DNA from: Halobacteriovoraceae bacterium
GTDB taxonomy: Bacteria; Bdellovibrionota; Bacteriovoracia; Bacteriovoracales; Bacteriovoracaceae
Assembly (NCBI GenBank): GCA_018646195.1
Contig: JABGVH010000007.1
Coordinates: forward strand, 2,501 to 37,557
DNA: 35,057 nucleotides
Direction: 5' to 3'
How positions within the stretch are numbered: the stretch's first letter is position 1; every line of letters starts with the position of its first letter. Below the pieces are notes generated by a model. It saw nothing but the letters and a program-made list of their open reading frames with translations. It made no database searches and was not told the origin of the DNA. This document shows, piece by piece, positions 23,924 to 32,667 of the stretch. The position numbers were made by a program, and so were the translations under genes.

Positions 23924-24985
23924 TTAATAACTTTTGAATTGTGAAACAAAACGGACATCTCCGCTTTGCAAATGCCTAATATCATCAATGCCATATCTCA
24001 TCATCACTAGTCGATCGAGCCCAAGACCAAAAGCGAAACCATTCCACTCATTAGGGTCTATATTGCCGGCCTTGAGAACATTGGGATGAACCATTCCACA
24101 GGGAAGAAGTTCAACCCATCCAACTTGTTTACAAACGCTACAGCCCTTTCCATTACAGATCAGGCAGCGAATATCTAATTCAAAGCCTGGCTCTACAAAA
24201 GGGAAAAAGCCTGGTCTTAATCTAACTTCAACTTCTTTTTTAAAGATTTCAGAAAGAAGGGTTTTCATAAAATAAATAAGATTCCCTACTGATATATCTT
24301 TTCCAACGAGCATCCCTTCTAATTGATGAAAGACACTTTCATGTGAGGCATCAGTTCTTTCGCATCTGAAAACCTTTCCAGGCGCAATGAATTTAAAAGG
24401 AGGTTTATTGGCGAGCATACCATGAACTTGCACGCAACTAGTATGGGTACGCAATAAGTGTCGTTCACCTTCAGGAGTTTCTGAGCCCTGTAGCCAAAAG
24501 GTATCTTGCATATCTCTCGCGGGATGATCAGAGGGTACATTTAAGGCCTCGAAGTTATGAAACTCATCTTCGATATGTGGGCCATCTAGTATTCCAAAAC
24601 CCATTGATAAGAAAATATCTTCTATTTCCTGCTGAATTTTTGTAATTGGGTGAAAGCCCCCGTGTTCTTGTCCATGGACCATGACACTATTAAGAAGTGA
24701 GGTATCAATTTTCTCGGAGGCGAGCTTTTGGTTAATAGCTTCTGTTTCTATAAAGGCCAGTTTTTTTACTGTTAATTCTTGTATTTCATTTTTAATTTGA
24801 TTGGCCTTGGGACCTAAATCTTTTCTTTCTTCTACAGTGGCATTCTTTAGCCCCTTTAAAATATCGGAAATTGGTCCTTTCTTGCCAAGGTATTCGGACT
24901 TTAAGTTCAGGACATCCGCCTGAGTATTGATGGTATTAAGGGTGTTTTGGAACTCTTTAAAGAGTTCATCGAGTTTTTGCAGCAT
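23924..24985 (-). CDS. pheS: Phenylalanine--tRNA ligase alpha subunit
   Basis: 353 residues, the usual length. N-terminal coiled coil (about 1-90), then the class II catalytic core: motif 2 region FRCERTDASHESVFHQLEG (about 209-227) and motif 3 FGLGLDRLVMMRYGIDDIR (about 321-339). The Phe pocket segment FFPFVEPGFELDI is intact. It keeps the C-x2-C-x4-C-x2-C segment (CLICNGKGCSVC) seen in many bacterial PheS, probably a metal site. It is preceded by a strong intrinsic terminator (25044-25078) and a structured leader, so attenuation control is likely. The ATG has no strong Shine-Dalgarno sequence. Confidence 0.97.
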   Translation of the reverse strand: MLQKLDELFKEFQNTLNTINTQADVLNLKSEYLGKKGPISDILKGLKNATVEERKDLGPKANQIKNEIQELTVKKLAFIETEAINQKLASEKIDTSLLNSVMVHGQEHGGFHPITKIQQEIEDIFLSMGFGILDGPHIEDEFHNFEALNVPSDHPARDMQDTFWLQGSETPEGERHLLRTHTSCVQVHGMLANKPPFKFIAPGKVFRCERTDASHESVFHQLEGMLVGKDISVGNLIYFMKTLLSEIFKKEVEVRLRPGFFPFVEPGFELDIRCLICNGKGCSVCKQVGWVELLPCGMVHPNVLKAGNIDPNEWNGFAFGLGLDRLVMMRYGIDDIRHLQSGDVRFVSQFKSY

Positions 24986-25423
24986 GACATTATCCAGTTA
25001 ATGAAAGGCCGATGTTCTCAAAATTAAGGGAATTTGACTATGCAAAAAAAAAGGCCTGGTCCGGAGACCAAGGCCTTTGCGTTTATCTTAGATTTTCTAA
25101 GGCACCAATAAGTTGGATGTCGTCATTTCAATCTAAAGATTGATAGGATCTCATTAGATTCGCCTAGCTTGTGAACTCCCTTTTCATTGGGTCGACCACA
25201 TTCATTTACCCAGTTTAGGAATCTCTCCTTTTAAAATAATGGGGTATGACAAAACCTTCCTTGAAATCGGACAGTATGAATGTCCTTTTGAATTTTTTAA
25301 GAGCACAGCTACGGGCCCAAAAATCCTCCTTTAAGAGCTGGCCATTCCCAAGGATCGAAAATGGTACTCTTTTATAGCGATAACACATTTCAAACTCCGG
25401 TCAGTTTAACGCCATGCCGCATT
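24986..25423 (-). ncRNA. Structured leader or small RNA in front of pheST
   Basis: These 438 bases hold no protein gene but several hairpins. On the transcribed strand I see GGACA/TGTCC (25269-25285), TCAATC/GATTGA with a 4-base loop (25128-25143), CTTAGA/TCTAAG with a 3-base loop (25087-25101), and a strong terminator (25044-25078). The segment GCCTT (25103-25099) can also pair with AAGGC in the 5' arm of the terminator, a possible antiterminator. I see no T-box motif, no run of Phe codons in a leader ORF, and no tmRNA, RNase P or SRP signature. It is either an attenuated pheST leader or a free-standing small RNA ending at the terminator. Confidence 0.4.
25044..25078 (-). terminator. Intrinsic terminator upstream of pheS
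   Basis: On the minus strand AAAGGCCTTGGTC pairs with GACCAGGCCTTT (one bulged T) around a TCCG loop and runs into nine T. It is directed toward pheS, whose ATG lies about 60 bases downstream, with no obvious complete promoter between. It therefore either ends an upstream RNA or works as a pheST attenuator. Confidence 0.8.
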
Positions 25424-25966
25424 TCAGACAAGCTTATTTTTTACTAATTTATGTTGCAGGATTTTTCTGCCCCAGGTGAAAAAATCAATCACTTGCGAGT
25501 GCGAGTAATCGGGGTATGTCCAAGGAAGTGACACCATTTTGGGATCAGAGGCCAAAAGCGTCAAATCTCCATACACCCCCTGCCCCAGATATATGCGATG
25601 CACATAATTCTTGCCAGTCGCCAAGACCAAATTTTCTAAGCTCAAAAGGCCTATATCCAAATTGACCGCTCGTGCCCCTCCAGGGGAACTGGACTTCTCA
25701 AAGGAGTCTGCCCAAATTTTCTCGCTTATTAACTGCTCTCTTTCTGCCAGCTCTAAACCCAGTAAATAGAGCCGTGACAATTTGTCAGACGGGCCCATTT
25801 CTTTGGAATAATAGTCTTTCATTGGAAAATGCGGGTGCTTGAATTGGCATAATACCCGATGACGTTTTTCGAACTTTACCAATAATTTATCTAGCTCCAC
25901 TAGGTCGTGGCGATAGAGGAAACTGGCGACAATTAGCCCTGCAGTAGGACTAACGAGCTCACTCAT
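25424..25966 (-). CDS. DUF4416 family protein
   Basis: 180 residues matching the whole DUF4416 pattern from end to end: GLIVASFLYRHDLVELDKLL, KDYYSKEMGPSDKLSRLY, LISEKIWADSFE, RAVNLDIGLLSLENLVLATGKNYVHRIYLGQGVYGDLTLL and SLPWTYPDYSH. The family is small, soluble, of unknown function and common in deltaproteobacteria and other deep-branching groups. The conserved Asp/Glu/His residues suggest an enzyme or metal site, but nothing is established to my knowledge. It overlaps the end of the heptose kinase gene by 8 bases, which places it in the heptose/LPS operon. Confidence 0.85.
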   Translation of the reverse strand: MSELVSPTAGLIVASFLYRHDLVELDKLLVKFEKRHRVLCQFKHPHFPMKDYYSKEMGPSDKLSRLYLLGLELAEREQLISEKIWADSFEKSSSPGGARAVNLDIGLLSLENLVLATGKNYVHRIYLGQGVYGDLTLLASDPKMVSLPWTYPDYSHSQVIDFFTWGRKILQHKLVKNKLV

Positions 25967-26984
25967 TAAGCAGACTTTTCATTCTTTTATAAAATCCATT
26001 CAGCTCAATTAGGTCTACAGTGGCTGTTCCACTTTTTGCCACTACCACTCCGGCGCCACAATTGGAGATCCAGGCGGCTTCTTCTAGAGTTGCTCCCGCC
26101 ATAAGCGAGGCGGTCATTAAAGTAATTATTGTGTCACCTGCTCCCGAGACGTCAAAAACTTCGAGGGCAGCGGTTGGGATGGTGGTTAGCCCTTTCTTGG
26201 AATTCCTTTCTAATAAGGCCATTCCTTCGGGACCTAAAGTTATGACGATTTTTTCAAGGTCAAGCTTATCTAGCAATATCTCAGCGGTTTCACTTAAATT
26301 CTTGTCTTGGTAGGTGTAACCGAGATATTCCACCATCAATTTAGATTCAACTAAGTTGGGCTTTAAAAGTGTACAGCCCTTATAAAGTAAAGGGTCCGTT
26401 TTCCTTCCAGGGTCAACTGCAACTAAGTGACCGGCTTCTTTTCCTATCGCCATAATTTTGGGAAGATTGTCAGCAGTTAGGGTACCTTTTGAGTAATCCT
26501 CTATGATGATGGCCTTGCTATCATTTTTAAAGTCTGCAATTTTGGAAAGTAGTTTTTCACCTGTCTTGGGAGAAATATCCGAACTGTCTTCATAATCAAC
26601 TCGACAAATTTGTTGACGAGAAGTCGTAATTCTCTCTTTAAAAGTAGTTGGACGCTCAGCTGCTCGAGTGAGCCCCCAGGTTTTGAGTCCACAGTCTTCT
26701 AGTAATGCCTCAAAATCTTTTGCTTTTTGATCTTCCCCGATAACGCCACAGAGAATGGACTCAACTCCGAGAGTCTGTAAATTATGAGAGATATTAGCGG
26801 CCAGCCCTAATTTCATCCATTCTTTTGAAACTTCTAAAACTGGTACTGGAGCTTCTGGAGATATTCTGGCGACGTCCCCATAGGTATATTTATCAATCCC
26901 TAAATCTCCGACAACAAGAAGTGGCCCGATAGTAGAGAAGTTTTTAGTAATCTCGTCAAACCGATTTTGATCAATTAATTTCAA
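25959..26984 (-). CDS. rfaE1: D-glycero-beta-D-manno-heptose-7-phosphate kinase (RfaE1/HldA type)
   Basis: A 341-residue PfkB/ribokinase-fold sugar kinase that phosphorylates heptose-7-phosphate at C1 for ADP-heptose and LPS core synthesis. Typical elements are VVGDLGIDKYTYGDVARISPEAPVPVLEV near the N terminus (almost diagnostic for RfaE), GLAANISHNLQTLG, and the catalytic anion-hole motif DVSGAGDT with D284. The separate nucleotidyltransferase half of bifunctional HldE is missing, so adenylylation must be done by another protein. It overlaps the heptosyltransferase gene by four bases (ATGA), and that enzyme uses the final product. Confidence 0.9.
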   Translation of the reverse strand: MKLIDQNRFDEITKNFSTIGPLLVVGDLGIDKYTYGDVARISPEAPVPVLEVSKEWMKLGLAANISHNLQTLGVESILCGVIGEDQKAKDFEALLEDCGLKTWGLTRAAERPTTFKERITTSRQQICRVDYEDSSDISPKTGEKLLSKIADFKNDSKAIIIEDYSKGTLTADNLPKIMAIGKEAGHLVAVDPGRKTDPLLYKGCTLLKPNLVESKLMVEYLGYTYQDKNLSETAEILLDKLDLEKIVITLGPEGMALLERNSKKGLTTIPTAALEVFDVSGAGDTIITLMTASLMAGATLEEAAWISNCGAGVVVAKSGTATVDLIELNGFYKRMKSLLNE

Positions 26985-28093
26985 AGGGCGCCCCCACTTG
27001 GCCGATTATCTACTAACTCTGTTAAGGCCTTAATAACATCTTCAACTTCTATTTTACTCATACACTCGTGATAAGGGCAAACCCGCCCTGCACACTGGAA
27101 CTGCTCTCCACAGACCACATCGGGAACCATAATTTTTAATTTATTATTTTTCGATAACGGTCCCCAGCGCATCGATGATTGGACTTTTATAGGTGAATAA
27201 AGGGCCACTTGTTTGACACCTAAAAGGTTGGCCAAATGAGTCGTTCCAGTACTAGGTCCGACAAATAATTCAGCGCCTTTTAAGCAACCCATATAATGCC
27301 TAAGACCTTTTTTAGAGCCATCCAGGTAGAATACCTTTAAATCTTTAGAGGCTCCTTCTGTACTTTGAAGGTAATCTTCGACTCCTTTCAAGTAGACCTG
27401 ATCACTAGGAGTGAAAGAAATAACATAGGTGTACTCTCCAGGGAATGCGTTTTCCATTTGGACCATCAATCTTGCATAACTTCGGGGAGACCAATTTAGA
27501 GTATGACCAGTCATTCCGGGGTGTATAAAGATTAACTTGCGATCGCCAGGTAATTTTTGATCAAGCAGCTGCTGCTTCAGATCGTTTTGATACTGTTCCG
27601 CTTCCCCTGCTATAAATTTAATATGTGACTCAGAAGAATTCTCATAATCAAAGCTGACGTCGTCAGAAAGGCCGGTTAGTAATTCCAAATTATATTCTGA
27701 CTCATGCATCGCGACTACCGAGCGTTTTTGACGAATACCTTTATTTAAAAATAGAAATGATTGCCATTTAGAAACTAAACCTCCGCGGAAAGGCAGGCTT
27801 TTCCACCAAGCAAAGACTGTAGGTAAAAAGCTACCACCTACGTGAAAATAAGTATCCGGGTGGTATTCCTGAAATTTTTTCCTAAGGAAATTGATTTTTC
27901 CAAACGGAGATTTACTGTGAGGATAAACCCAACAGTCATTAATGTAGGGATGGTTGACGAACATGTCGGCAGATTTTGCTGAAACAAGAAAAGTTATTAT
28001 TGCGTCGGGAAATTTCTTTTTTATCTGAATCGCCATTGGCATAGTCAGAATCGTATCCCCAATAGCATCTGTTCGATTAATTAATACTCTCAA
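26981..28093 (-). CDS. ADP-heptose:LPS heptosyltransferase (GT9 family)
   Basis: A 370-residue GT9 glycosyltransferase that moves heptose from ADP-heptose to the LPS inner core at the cytoplasmic side of the inner membrane. N-terminal domain: MRVLINRTDAIGDTILTMPMA, with the conserved GD-x2-L-x2-P pattern that includes the catalytic Asp. C-terminal domain: IFIHPGMTG (about 185-193), YARLMVQMENAF, and FVGPSTGTTHLANLLGVKQVALYSP, the diagnostic GxStGxxHLA motif near residues 282-306. Some members are called WaaF or WaaC; I cannot tell which. The next gene is the heptose kinase, overlapping by four bases. Confidence 0.9.
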   Translation of the reverse strand: MRVLINRTDAIGDTILTMPMAIQIKKKFPDAIITFLVSAKSADMFVNHPYINDCWVYPHSKSPFGKINFLRKKFQEYHPDTYFHVGGSFLPTVFAWWKSLPFRGGLVSKWQSFLFLNKGIRQKRSVVAMHESEYNLELLTGLSDDVSFDYENSSESHIKFIAGEAEQYQNDLKQQLLDQKLPGDRKLIFIHPGMTGHTLNWSPRSYARLMVQMENAFPGEYTYVISFTPSDQVYLKGVEDYLQSTEGASKDLKVFYLDGSKKGLRHYMGCLKGAELFVGPSTGTTHLANLLGVKQVALYSPIKVQSSMRWGPLSKNNKLKIMVPDVVCGEQFQCAGRVCPYHECMSKIEVEDVIKALTELVDNRPSGGAL

Positions 28094-28102
28094 CTTAATC
28101 CT

Positions 28103-28798
28103 TTATGCCAGCTTAAGCTGATCCATCCGCGCCCGAGTACTTTTTATTAGCCAGGCCAAAACTTGCTCTTCATCCATCAGACTGGTGTCTAGTAGTACAG
28201 CATCCTCAGCTTGAAGAAGGGGGGCGGTTTCTCTTTCAGTATCCGCCTTATCCCTCTTTCTTTGGTCTTCAATTATTTGCTCAAGCCTAACATCATCTTG
28301 ACCTTTTTCTTTCAGCTGCTTAAAGCGGCGTTCTGACCGCACTTCAAGAGAGGCGGTAATGAATATTTTTAAAAAGGCCTTAGGAAAAACTACTGTTCCA
28401 ATATCACGACCTTCCATTACACAATAGTGAGATTGAACAAGTCTTCTCTGTTCTTCGACTAAAAAATCGCGAACCGCTGGGATTTGAGAAAAGCGTGACG
28501 CCAGGCCAGAGACATGATGCTGTCTAATTAATTCTGTTAAATTTTTACCATTTACTTCAACTTGGTGGTCTGGTTTCCCAACATAGTTAAAATTTATGTC
28601 CTGTAAAAATTTATCAACCGCCGGCCCCTCTTCAAAAGGAACTGCCGCCTCAGAGGCAGTAAGTCCTAGCGCACGGTACATCGCCCCTGTGTCGATATAT
28701 AAAAAATCTAGTTGGGCGGCTAACTTTTTGGCCATGGTAGATTTACCACTGCCACTAGGCCCATCCATTGCAATAACTTTTTGATAAGAATCTGGCAT
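28103..28798 (-). CDS. cmk: Cytidylate kinase
   Basis: A 231-residue CMP/dCMP kinase of normal length. P-loop GPSGSGKST at residues 13-21, then FLYIDTGAMYRALG, the CMP-binding segment characteristic of Cmk. The large NMP-binding insert follows, then VMEGRDIGTVVFP, and a lid region SERRFKQLKEKGQDDV...RDKADTERETAPL. It catalyses ATP-dependent CMP to CDP conversion in the cytoplasm. It lies 9 bases before the heptosyltransferase gene on the same strand. Ribosome site AAAGG lies upstream of the ATG. Confidence 0.96.
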   Translation of the reverse strand: MPDSYQKVIAMDGPSGSGKSTMAKKLAAQLDFLYIDTGAMYRALGLTASEAAVPFEEGPAVDKFLQDINFNYVGKPDHQVEVNGKNLTELIRQHHVSGLASRFSQIPAVRDFLVEEQRRLVQSHYCVMEGRDIGTVVFPKAFLKIFITASLEVRSERRFKQLKEKGQDDVRLEQIIEDQRKRDKADTERETAPLLQAEDAVLLDTSLMDEEQVLAWLIKSTRARMDQLKLA

Positions 28799-28870
28799 AA
28801 AGCAACCTTTGATTACCTCTATAAAATAACACTTTGGGTAAAGCCGGACTAGACTAGCTGCTCCGATAGT

Positions 28871-29878
28871 TTAAAGAGTGGCGTTCTGCTTGGCAGAGGG
28901 ACGGGAAGTATTTGTCGCCCACGAGAAAGGCATAGTTTGAAAGCTGCTAAATCCAGGCCTTCTGTAGCGCCCGTATGGCCTTTTAACTACAAGTGTCTTT
29001 TGATAGGCCTTAGGAAGGTACATTAGATAACCTTGAACCTGGCCGACTATACTTAAGTAGGCCCTTTTCACTTTAGTGAGATAAAGGTTACGGACACCAA
29101 TTGGGCCACGGTTACGGAGGCGTCCCCGAACCCAGCCAGGTCCCATATTATAGGCGACTGTCGCTAAGCGAAAACTGGAATTAAAGCGTCCTAGCAACCG
29201 CTTGAGGTAGAAGACCCCCATTTCAATATTTAACTTGGGGTCTTTTATAAGTTTTAAGGCGACTTGTGCCGGAACTCCTCGCTTCATTTGCCGGCTTAAA
29301 AAGCCACCGGTTTTCGGCATAATTTGCATCAGCCCTTGCGCCTTAACCCGGCTCGAAGCATCGCTTACAAAATGGCTCTCAGTCCACATAATCGCCATTA
29401 CCCAAAATGGATCAATCTTGTACTTCTGAGAAAATTCAAGGGTATCAGGTAGGTACTTTTGAAACCTGTCTCCAAGCTTTGTAGGAAGTACGGAGAGAAT
29501 TAAGTGGTGCAGTTCTTCTTTAGAAAGCTCATCGACTCTCTCAAGTTGGACATTTCCAAATCGGTGATAAACGGAATCAAACTTATAATGATCTTTATAC
29601 TCATTTATTATCGGAAAAGGTCCAAAAGTGGCCGCCTTTTTTCCTCTAAACTCGCTGGTGCCATCAATCAAAGAATAAGAAAGTAAAAGCAGTCCCAGTA
29701 TAATGACGCTGAATATACCGGCGCCCTCAAGTGCTCCTTTGAGTTTCATATTCCAGTCCAACCCCTTGAGGCTTTGGTATGGTAAGTATCGTTTCATGGA
29801 GTCGGTTTCTACCCCCATACTGAGGGCGTGTAAAGCCCACCAGTAAATATGGGGGCTAATTTTTCTGCCACGCATCAA
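28871..29878 (-). CDS. Membrane-anchored lytic transglycosylase (SLT/GEWL domain)
   Basis: Up to 335 residues. The catalytic domain has ESHF with the catalytic Glu (E167 from the first start), then KAQGLMQIMPKTGG and YNMGPGWVRGRL, the three SLT family motifs, over about residues 150-300. It cleaves peptidoglycan glycan chains to anhydro-muramyl ends in the periplasm. A hydrophobic segment (GIFSVIILGLLLLSYSLI, about 53-70) acts as an N-terminal anchor. The start is uncertain: TTG at 29878 or ATG at 29875, or the internal ATG at 29797 (28 codons in); none has a good ribosome site. The last 30 residues are basic and Ser/Thr-rich. Confidence 0.9.
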   Translation of the reverse strand: MMRGRKISPHIYWWALHALSMGVETDSMKRYLPYQSLKGLDWNMKLKGALEGAGIFSVIILGLLLLSYSLIDGTSEFRGKKAATFGPFPIINEYKDHYKFDSVYHRFGNVQLERVDELSKEELHHLILSVLPTKLGDRFQKYLPDTLEFSQKYKIDPFWVMAIMWTESHFVSDASSRVKAQGLMQIMPKTGGFLSRQMKRGVPAQVALKLIKDPKLNIEMGVFYLKRLLGRFNSSFRLATVAYNMGPGWVRGRLRNRGPIGVRNLYLTKVKRAYLSIVGQVQGYLMYLPKAYQKTLVVKRPYGRYRRPGFSSFQTMPFSWATNTSRPSAKQNATL

Positions 29879-29905
29879 CCCATTGCTTTCAACTGGCTGT
29901 TTTCC

Positions 29906-29933
29906 TTTTCAAAAGCACAAATATCATTATGAT
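29906..29933 (+). promoter_or_regulatory. Promoter of the DUF255 gene
   Basis: TTTTCA (29906-29911), 16 bases, then TATGAT (29928-29933, 5/6 match to -10). Start of transcription would be near 29940. GAGGA follows as ribosome site before ATG at 29955. It lies in the 76-base gap between the divergent transglycosylase and DUF255 genes. Confidence 0.45.
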
Positions 29934-29954
29934 GGTTACTACCAGTGAGGACCT

Positions 29955-32006
29955 ATGAGTGAACAAACTTCGTTTAACCGTTTAAAAGATGAGTCGTCTC
30001 TCTATCTAAAGCAACACGCCGAAAATCCAGTTAATTGGTGGCCTTATTCACCAGAGGCGCTCGAGCAAGCAAAGCTAGAGAACAAACCCATTTTTTTATC
30101 AATCGGCTATTCCACATGCCACTGGTGTCATGTCATGGCCGACGAATCTTTTAAAGATCAGGCCACGGCAGAGTATCTCAATAAGAATTTCATTAGTATT
30201 AAAGTCGACCGCGAGGAGTATCCGGACTTGGATGCCTACTACCAAAATGCTTGCCAAGTATTTATCCAATCAGGTGGTTGGCCATTGTCTGCTTTCTTAT
30301 TACCAGATACTAAACCATTTTTTGTAGGGACCTATTTTCCTAAAGTCGCGGTGGAAGAAGGCAGTGCTAGCTTTAGACAACTCTTAGAGGAATTAAATCG
30401 CGCCTATCACGAAAGTAGTGAGGAAGTTGTAAAAAATGCTGAGGATGTCAGCCAAGTGATTATTAATGGCCCAGCAAATTTAGAAAAAATTGAATTTCCG
30501 GCGCATTTTCCTGACCCTGTATCAATACTCGATGCCATAAAAGAATACCGAGATGAAGAAAATGGAGGTTATGGTTCGGCCCCTAAGTTTCCTCACTTCG
30601 CATTTTATGAATGGGCCTTAGAGCAAATGCTAGAGGGAATGGTTCCAAAAGAACAAGGCGAGCATATCGTAAACTCCTTAGAAGCGATGTTAATGGGTGG
30701 AGTATTCGACCACGCCCGCGGTGGAATTCACCGCTATTCTACAGATGATAAATTCAAAGTCCCCCATTTTGAAAAAATGCTCTATGACCAGGCCGGGCTA
30801 CTGCGGGTACTCTCTAAATTCAGTACCCTCTACCCCTCCCCTTTGGTTTACGATGCCTTGATAAATACAATCGATTATTTAGACAAAGAAATGCTGGCCG
30901 ATTCAAAATATTTTTTCAGCGCGCAAGATGCGGACTCCGAAGGTATGGAAGGGCTGTACTTTACTTATTCAGAAGAGGAATTCGAAAAGCTGGTATTCTC
31001 CGTTGAAGAAGATGCAGACCTAGAAAAAATTAAAAGCTGGTTTGGAATTTCAAAAGAAGGAAATTTTTTACAAGGCTTTAATGTAATCTCCTTGAATAAT
31101 GAACATAAAGCAGAGGTATTCACCAAAGATTCATGGGAGACCATAAGAAAAATTCGAAAGGCCATTCTAGAGGATAGAAAAGAGCGTATTCCTCCTGCAA
31201 CTGACCCCAAAGGTGTCGCCTCTTGGAACTTTCTACTTATAAGCTCTTTAGTAGATGTCATGCAATATTGCCAAATTGACTCTATCAAACAGCAAGCAAG
31301 CCAACTCTTTAATCAGGTGGTCGAAGGTATTTTTAATGCCTTTTTAATTCGTGAAGATGAGCAAACGATGATGTTATGCCATACCACTACTTTGAAGCAA
31401 TCACTGCCTTATTTTGAAGATTATGTATTTTTCGCCGAATCCCAACTAAGGGTTTACGAAATTACAGGAGACCCGATTTTTAAAAATAATTTAGAGGATA
31501 CACTGAACTTTATTTTAAAAGAATTCGTTAAAGACAAGCAACTAATTACCCGTTCTGTCTCTACCGACGATCACCAACTCTACCCCAATATAAAACAAGG
31601 GGCCTACGACAATTCCTTTAAAAGCCCGGCTTCAACCCTTTTAGGAATCTGTAGAAGGGCCGACCTCTTGATACCCCAATCTGAGTTCAGTCACGCTTTA
31701 GCTGAGGTGCGAGAGGACCTAATTCAAGAGGCCTTGAGGAACCCACTAAGCGCAGGAGAGGCACTACGCAGCTTCACCTACCCAGAGAAGGCCTACCGGC
31801 TGGTAAAGGTTCCTAGGTCCTGGCTAGAGAAACCCCAATTCGTGTCCTTTCTCTCCTACTTCATGCCGCGCTTTGTCCTCGACTATCAAAATGAAAGTAG
31901 TGAAAATTGGCAAATTTGTAATTCAGAGGCCTGTGAGCTGCAAGGCGAAGGTCTTGAGAACTTTATCAGCACATTGGTGCCAAAAACACCTGAAGAGGCC
32001 AAATAA
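29955..32006 (+). CDS. Thioredoxin-domain protein of the DUF255/YyaL (SPATA20-like) family
   Basis: 683 residues, full length for the family. The N-terminal thioredoxin-like domain (about 1-160) begins NRLKDESSLYLKQHAENPVNWW and has CHWC at C55-C58 within the hallmark STCHWCHVM. It is followed by an alpha/alpha-barrel part with APKFPHF, GGVFDHARGGIHRYSTD (about 252-268), PHFEKMLYDQA, FSAQDADSEGMEG and a YDNSFKSPAS segment. The barrel resembles N-acyl-glucosamine epimerase folds, yet the substrate is unknown across the family. It has no signal peptide, so cytoplasmic. It is preceded by a recognisable promoter and is probably monocistronic. Confidence 0.93.
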   Translation: MSEQTSFNRLKDESSLYLKQHAENPVNWWPYSPEALEQAKLENKPIFLSIGYSTCHWCHVMADESFKDQATAEYLNKNFISIKVDREEYPDLDAYYQNACQVFIQSGGWPLSAFLLPDTKPFFVGTYFPKVAVEEGSASFRQLLEELNRAYHESSEEVVKNAEDVSQVIINGPANLEKIEFPAHFPDPVSILDAIKEYRDEENGGYGSAPKFPHFAFYEWALEQMLEGMVPKEQGEHIVNSLEAMLMGGVFDHARGGIHRYSTDDKFKVPHFEKMLYDQAGLLRVLSKFSTLYPSPLVYDALINTIDYLDKEMLADSKYFFSAQDADSEGMEGLYFTYSEEEFEKLVFSVEEDADLEKIKSWFGISKEGNFLQGFNVISLNNEHKAEVFTKDSWETIRKIRKAILEDRKERIPPATDPKGVASWNFLLISSLVDVMQYCQIDSIKQQASQLFNQVVEGIFNAFLIREDEQTMMLCHTTTLKQSLPYFEDYVFFAESQLRVYEITGDPIFKNNLEDTLNFILKEFVKDKQLITRSVSTDDHQLYPNIKQGAYDNSFKSPASTLLGICRRADLLIPQSEFSHALAEVREDLIQEALRNPLSAGEALRSFTYPEKAYRLVKVPRSWLEKPQFVSFLSYFMPRFVLDYQNESSENWQICNSEACELQGEGLENFISTLVPKTPEEAK

Positions 32007-32223
32007 GCTCAGGGTCATACTGCCCCAGGTGCAAAAGGCCATGGCCTTGAACTCCTAATATCATCTACTTACCTCAACTACTAAACTCAGTAAATTGGCA
32101 CACCTCTTGTAATATGAGTTGTAGGAAGAACTTAAAAGGAGTTTAAGTTTGAGATGTTCAGGATGGACAAACCCAAAGGGCCCCCAAGGAGAAATGACAG
32201 GGGCGTCTTAATCGAGGTGGACC

Positions 32224-32604
32224 ATGAAAAGACTTTTAAAATTATTAATCTTGGCCCTAATACCTTTCGCCATGATGGCCAGTGAATCCATTGCCAGCGA
32301 TAAGTATAAGAAATTGGCCAAACTTAAACAGGTTTCGACCACTCAAGTGACTGCCAGAACTGTTGCTAAAGGGATGGAGACTTTTTACGGCGAAAGAATC
32401 AGCCTACGCGAAGTAAAGAAACGCTGGTTCCGTAAAAAAACTATTAAAGAAGTTCTTTCTCGCGAGGAAATCGAACTCAGTAATGGCCAAATCCTTTACC
32501 CAAATGAAATTGAATTTGCCCTTGTGCCAAAATATGCCCGCCCTCCGAAAGGAGACGAGAAGGCACCTAAAGGCGATGAGAAAGCACCTAAAGAAGACGA
32601 TTAA
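32224..32604 (+). CDS. Small exported protein of unknown function
   Basis: A 126-residue protein with a clear signal peptide (RLLKLLILALIPFAMMASES, cleavage probably after IAS near residue 25). The mature part is basic and ends in a short tandem repeat, PKGDEKA twice followed by PKEDD, giving a charged tail. I recognise no domain. The ATG is supported by GAGGTG a few bases upstream. It is followed by a strong terminator and stands alone on its strand; its neighbour on the other side of the terminator is another small exported protein. Periplasmic or surface location is inferred from the signal peptide. Confidence 0.65.
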   Translation: MKRLLKLLILALIPFAMMASESIASDKYKKLAKLKQVSTTQVTARTVAKGMETFYGERISLREVKKRWFRKKTIKEVLSREEIELSNGQILYPNEIEFALVPKYARPPKGDEKAPKGDEKAPKEDD

Positions 32605-32630
32605 AAATTTAGAGCAAAAGATTGATGGTG

Positions 32631-32667
32631 AAAAGGCCGCTTGGGGATAAGCGGCCTTTTATTTTTT
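32631..32667. terminator. Bidirectional intrinsic terminator
   Basis: AAAAGGCCGCTT and AAGCGGCCTTTT form a perfect 12-base stem with a 6-base loop (32631-32660), with T-runs on both sides. It separates the convergent genes ending at 32604 (+) and 32659 (-); the stop of the latter lies in the 3' T-run. Confidence 0.9.

Noticed and set aside
25161-25202. 13-codon frame in the pheS leader as a Phe leader peptide
   Set aside because: It has a single Phe codon and a badly spaced ribosome site, unlike attenuator leader peptides.
24986-25423. 6S RNA, tmRNA or RNase P RNA in the pheS leader region
   Set aside because: I could not find the conserved core segments or long closing stems of any of these by eye.
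32007-32223. Gap between the DUF255 gene and the small exported protein
   Set aside because: I looked for a promoter, riboswitch or tRNA. TTGGCA and TAATAT occur but are only nine bases apart; nothing convincing.
32153-32284. 43-codon frame starting ATG TTC AGG ATG, ending inside the small exported protein gene
   Set aside because: AAGGAG lies too far upstream (about 12 bases), the translation is featureless, and it overlaps a better supported gene in another frame. A regulatory upstream ORF is possible but not supported.
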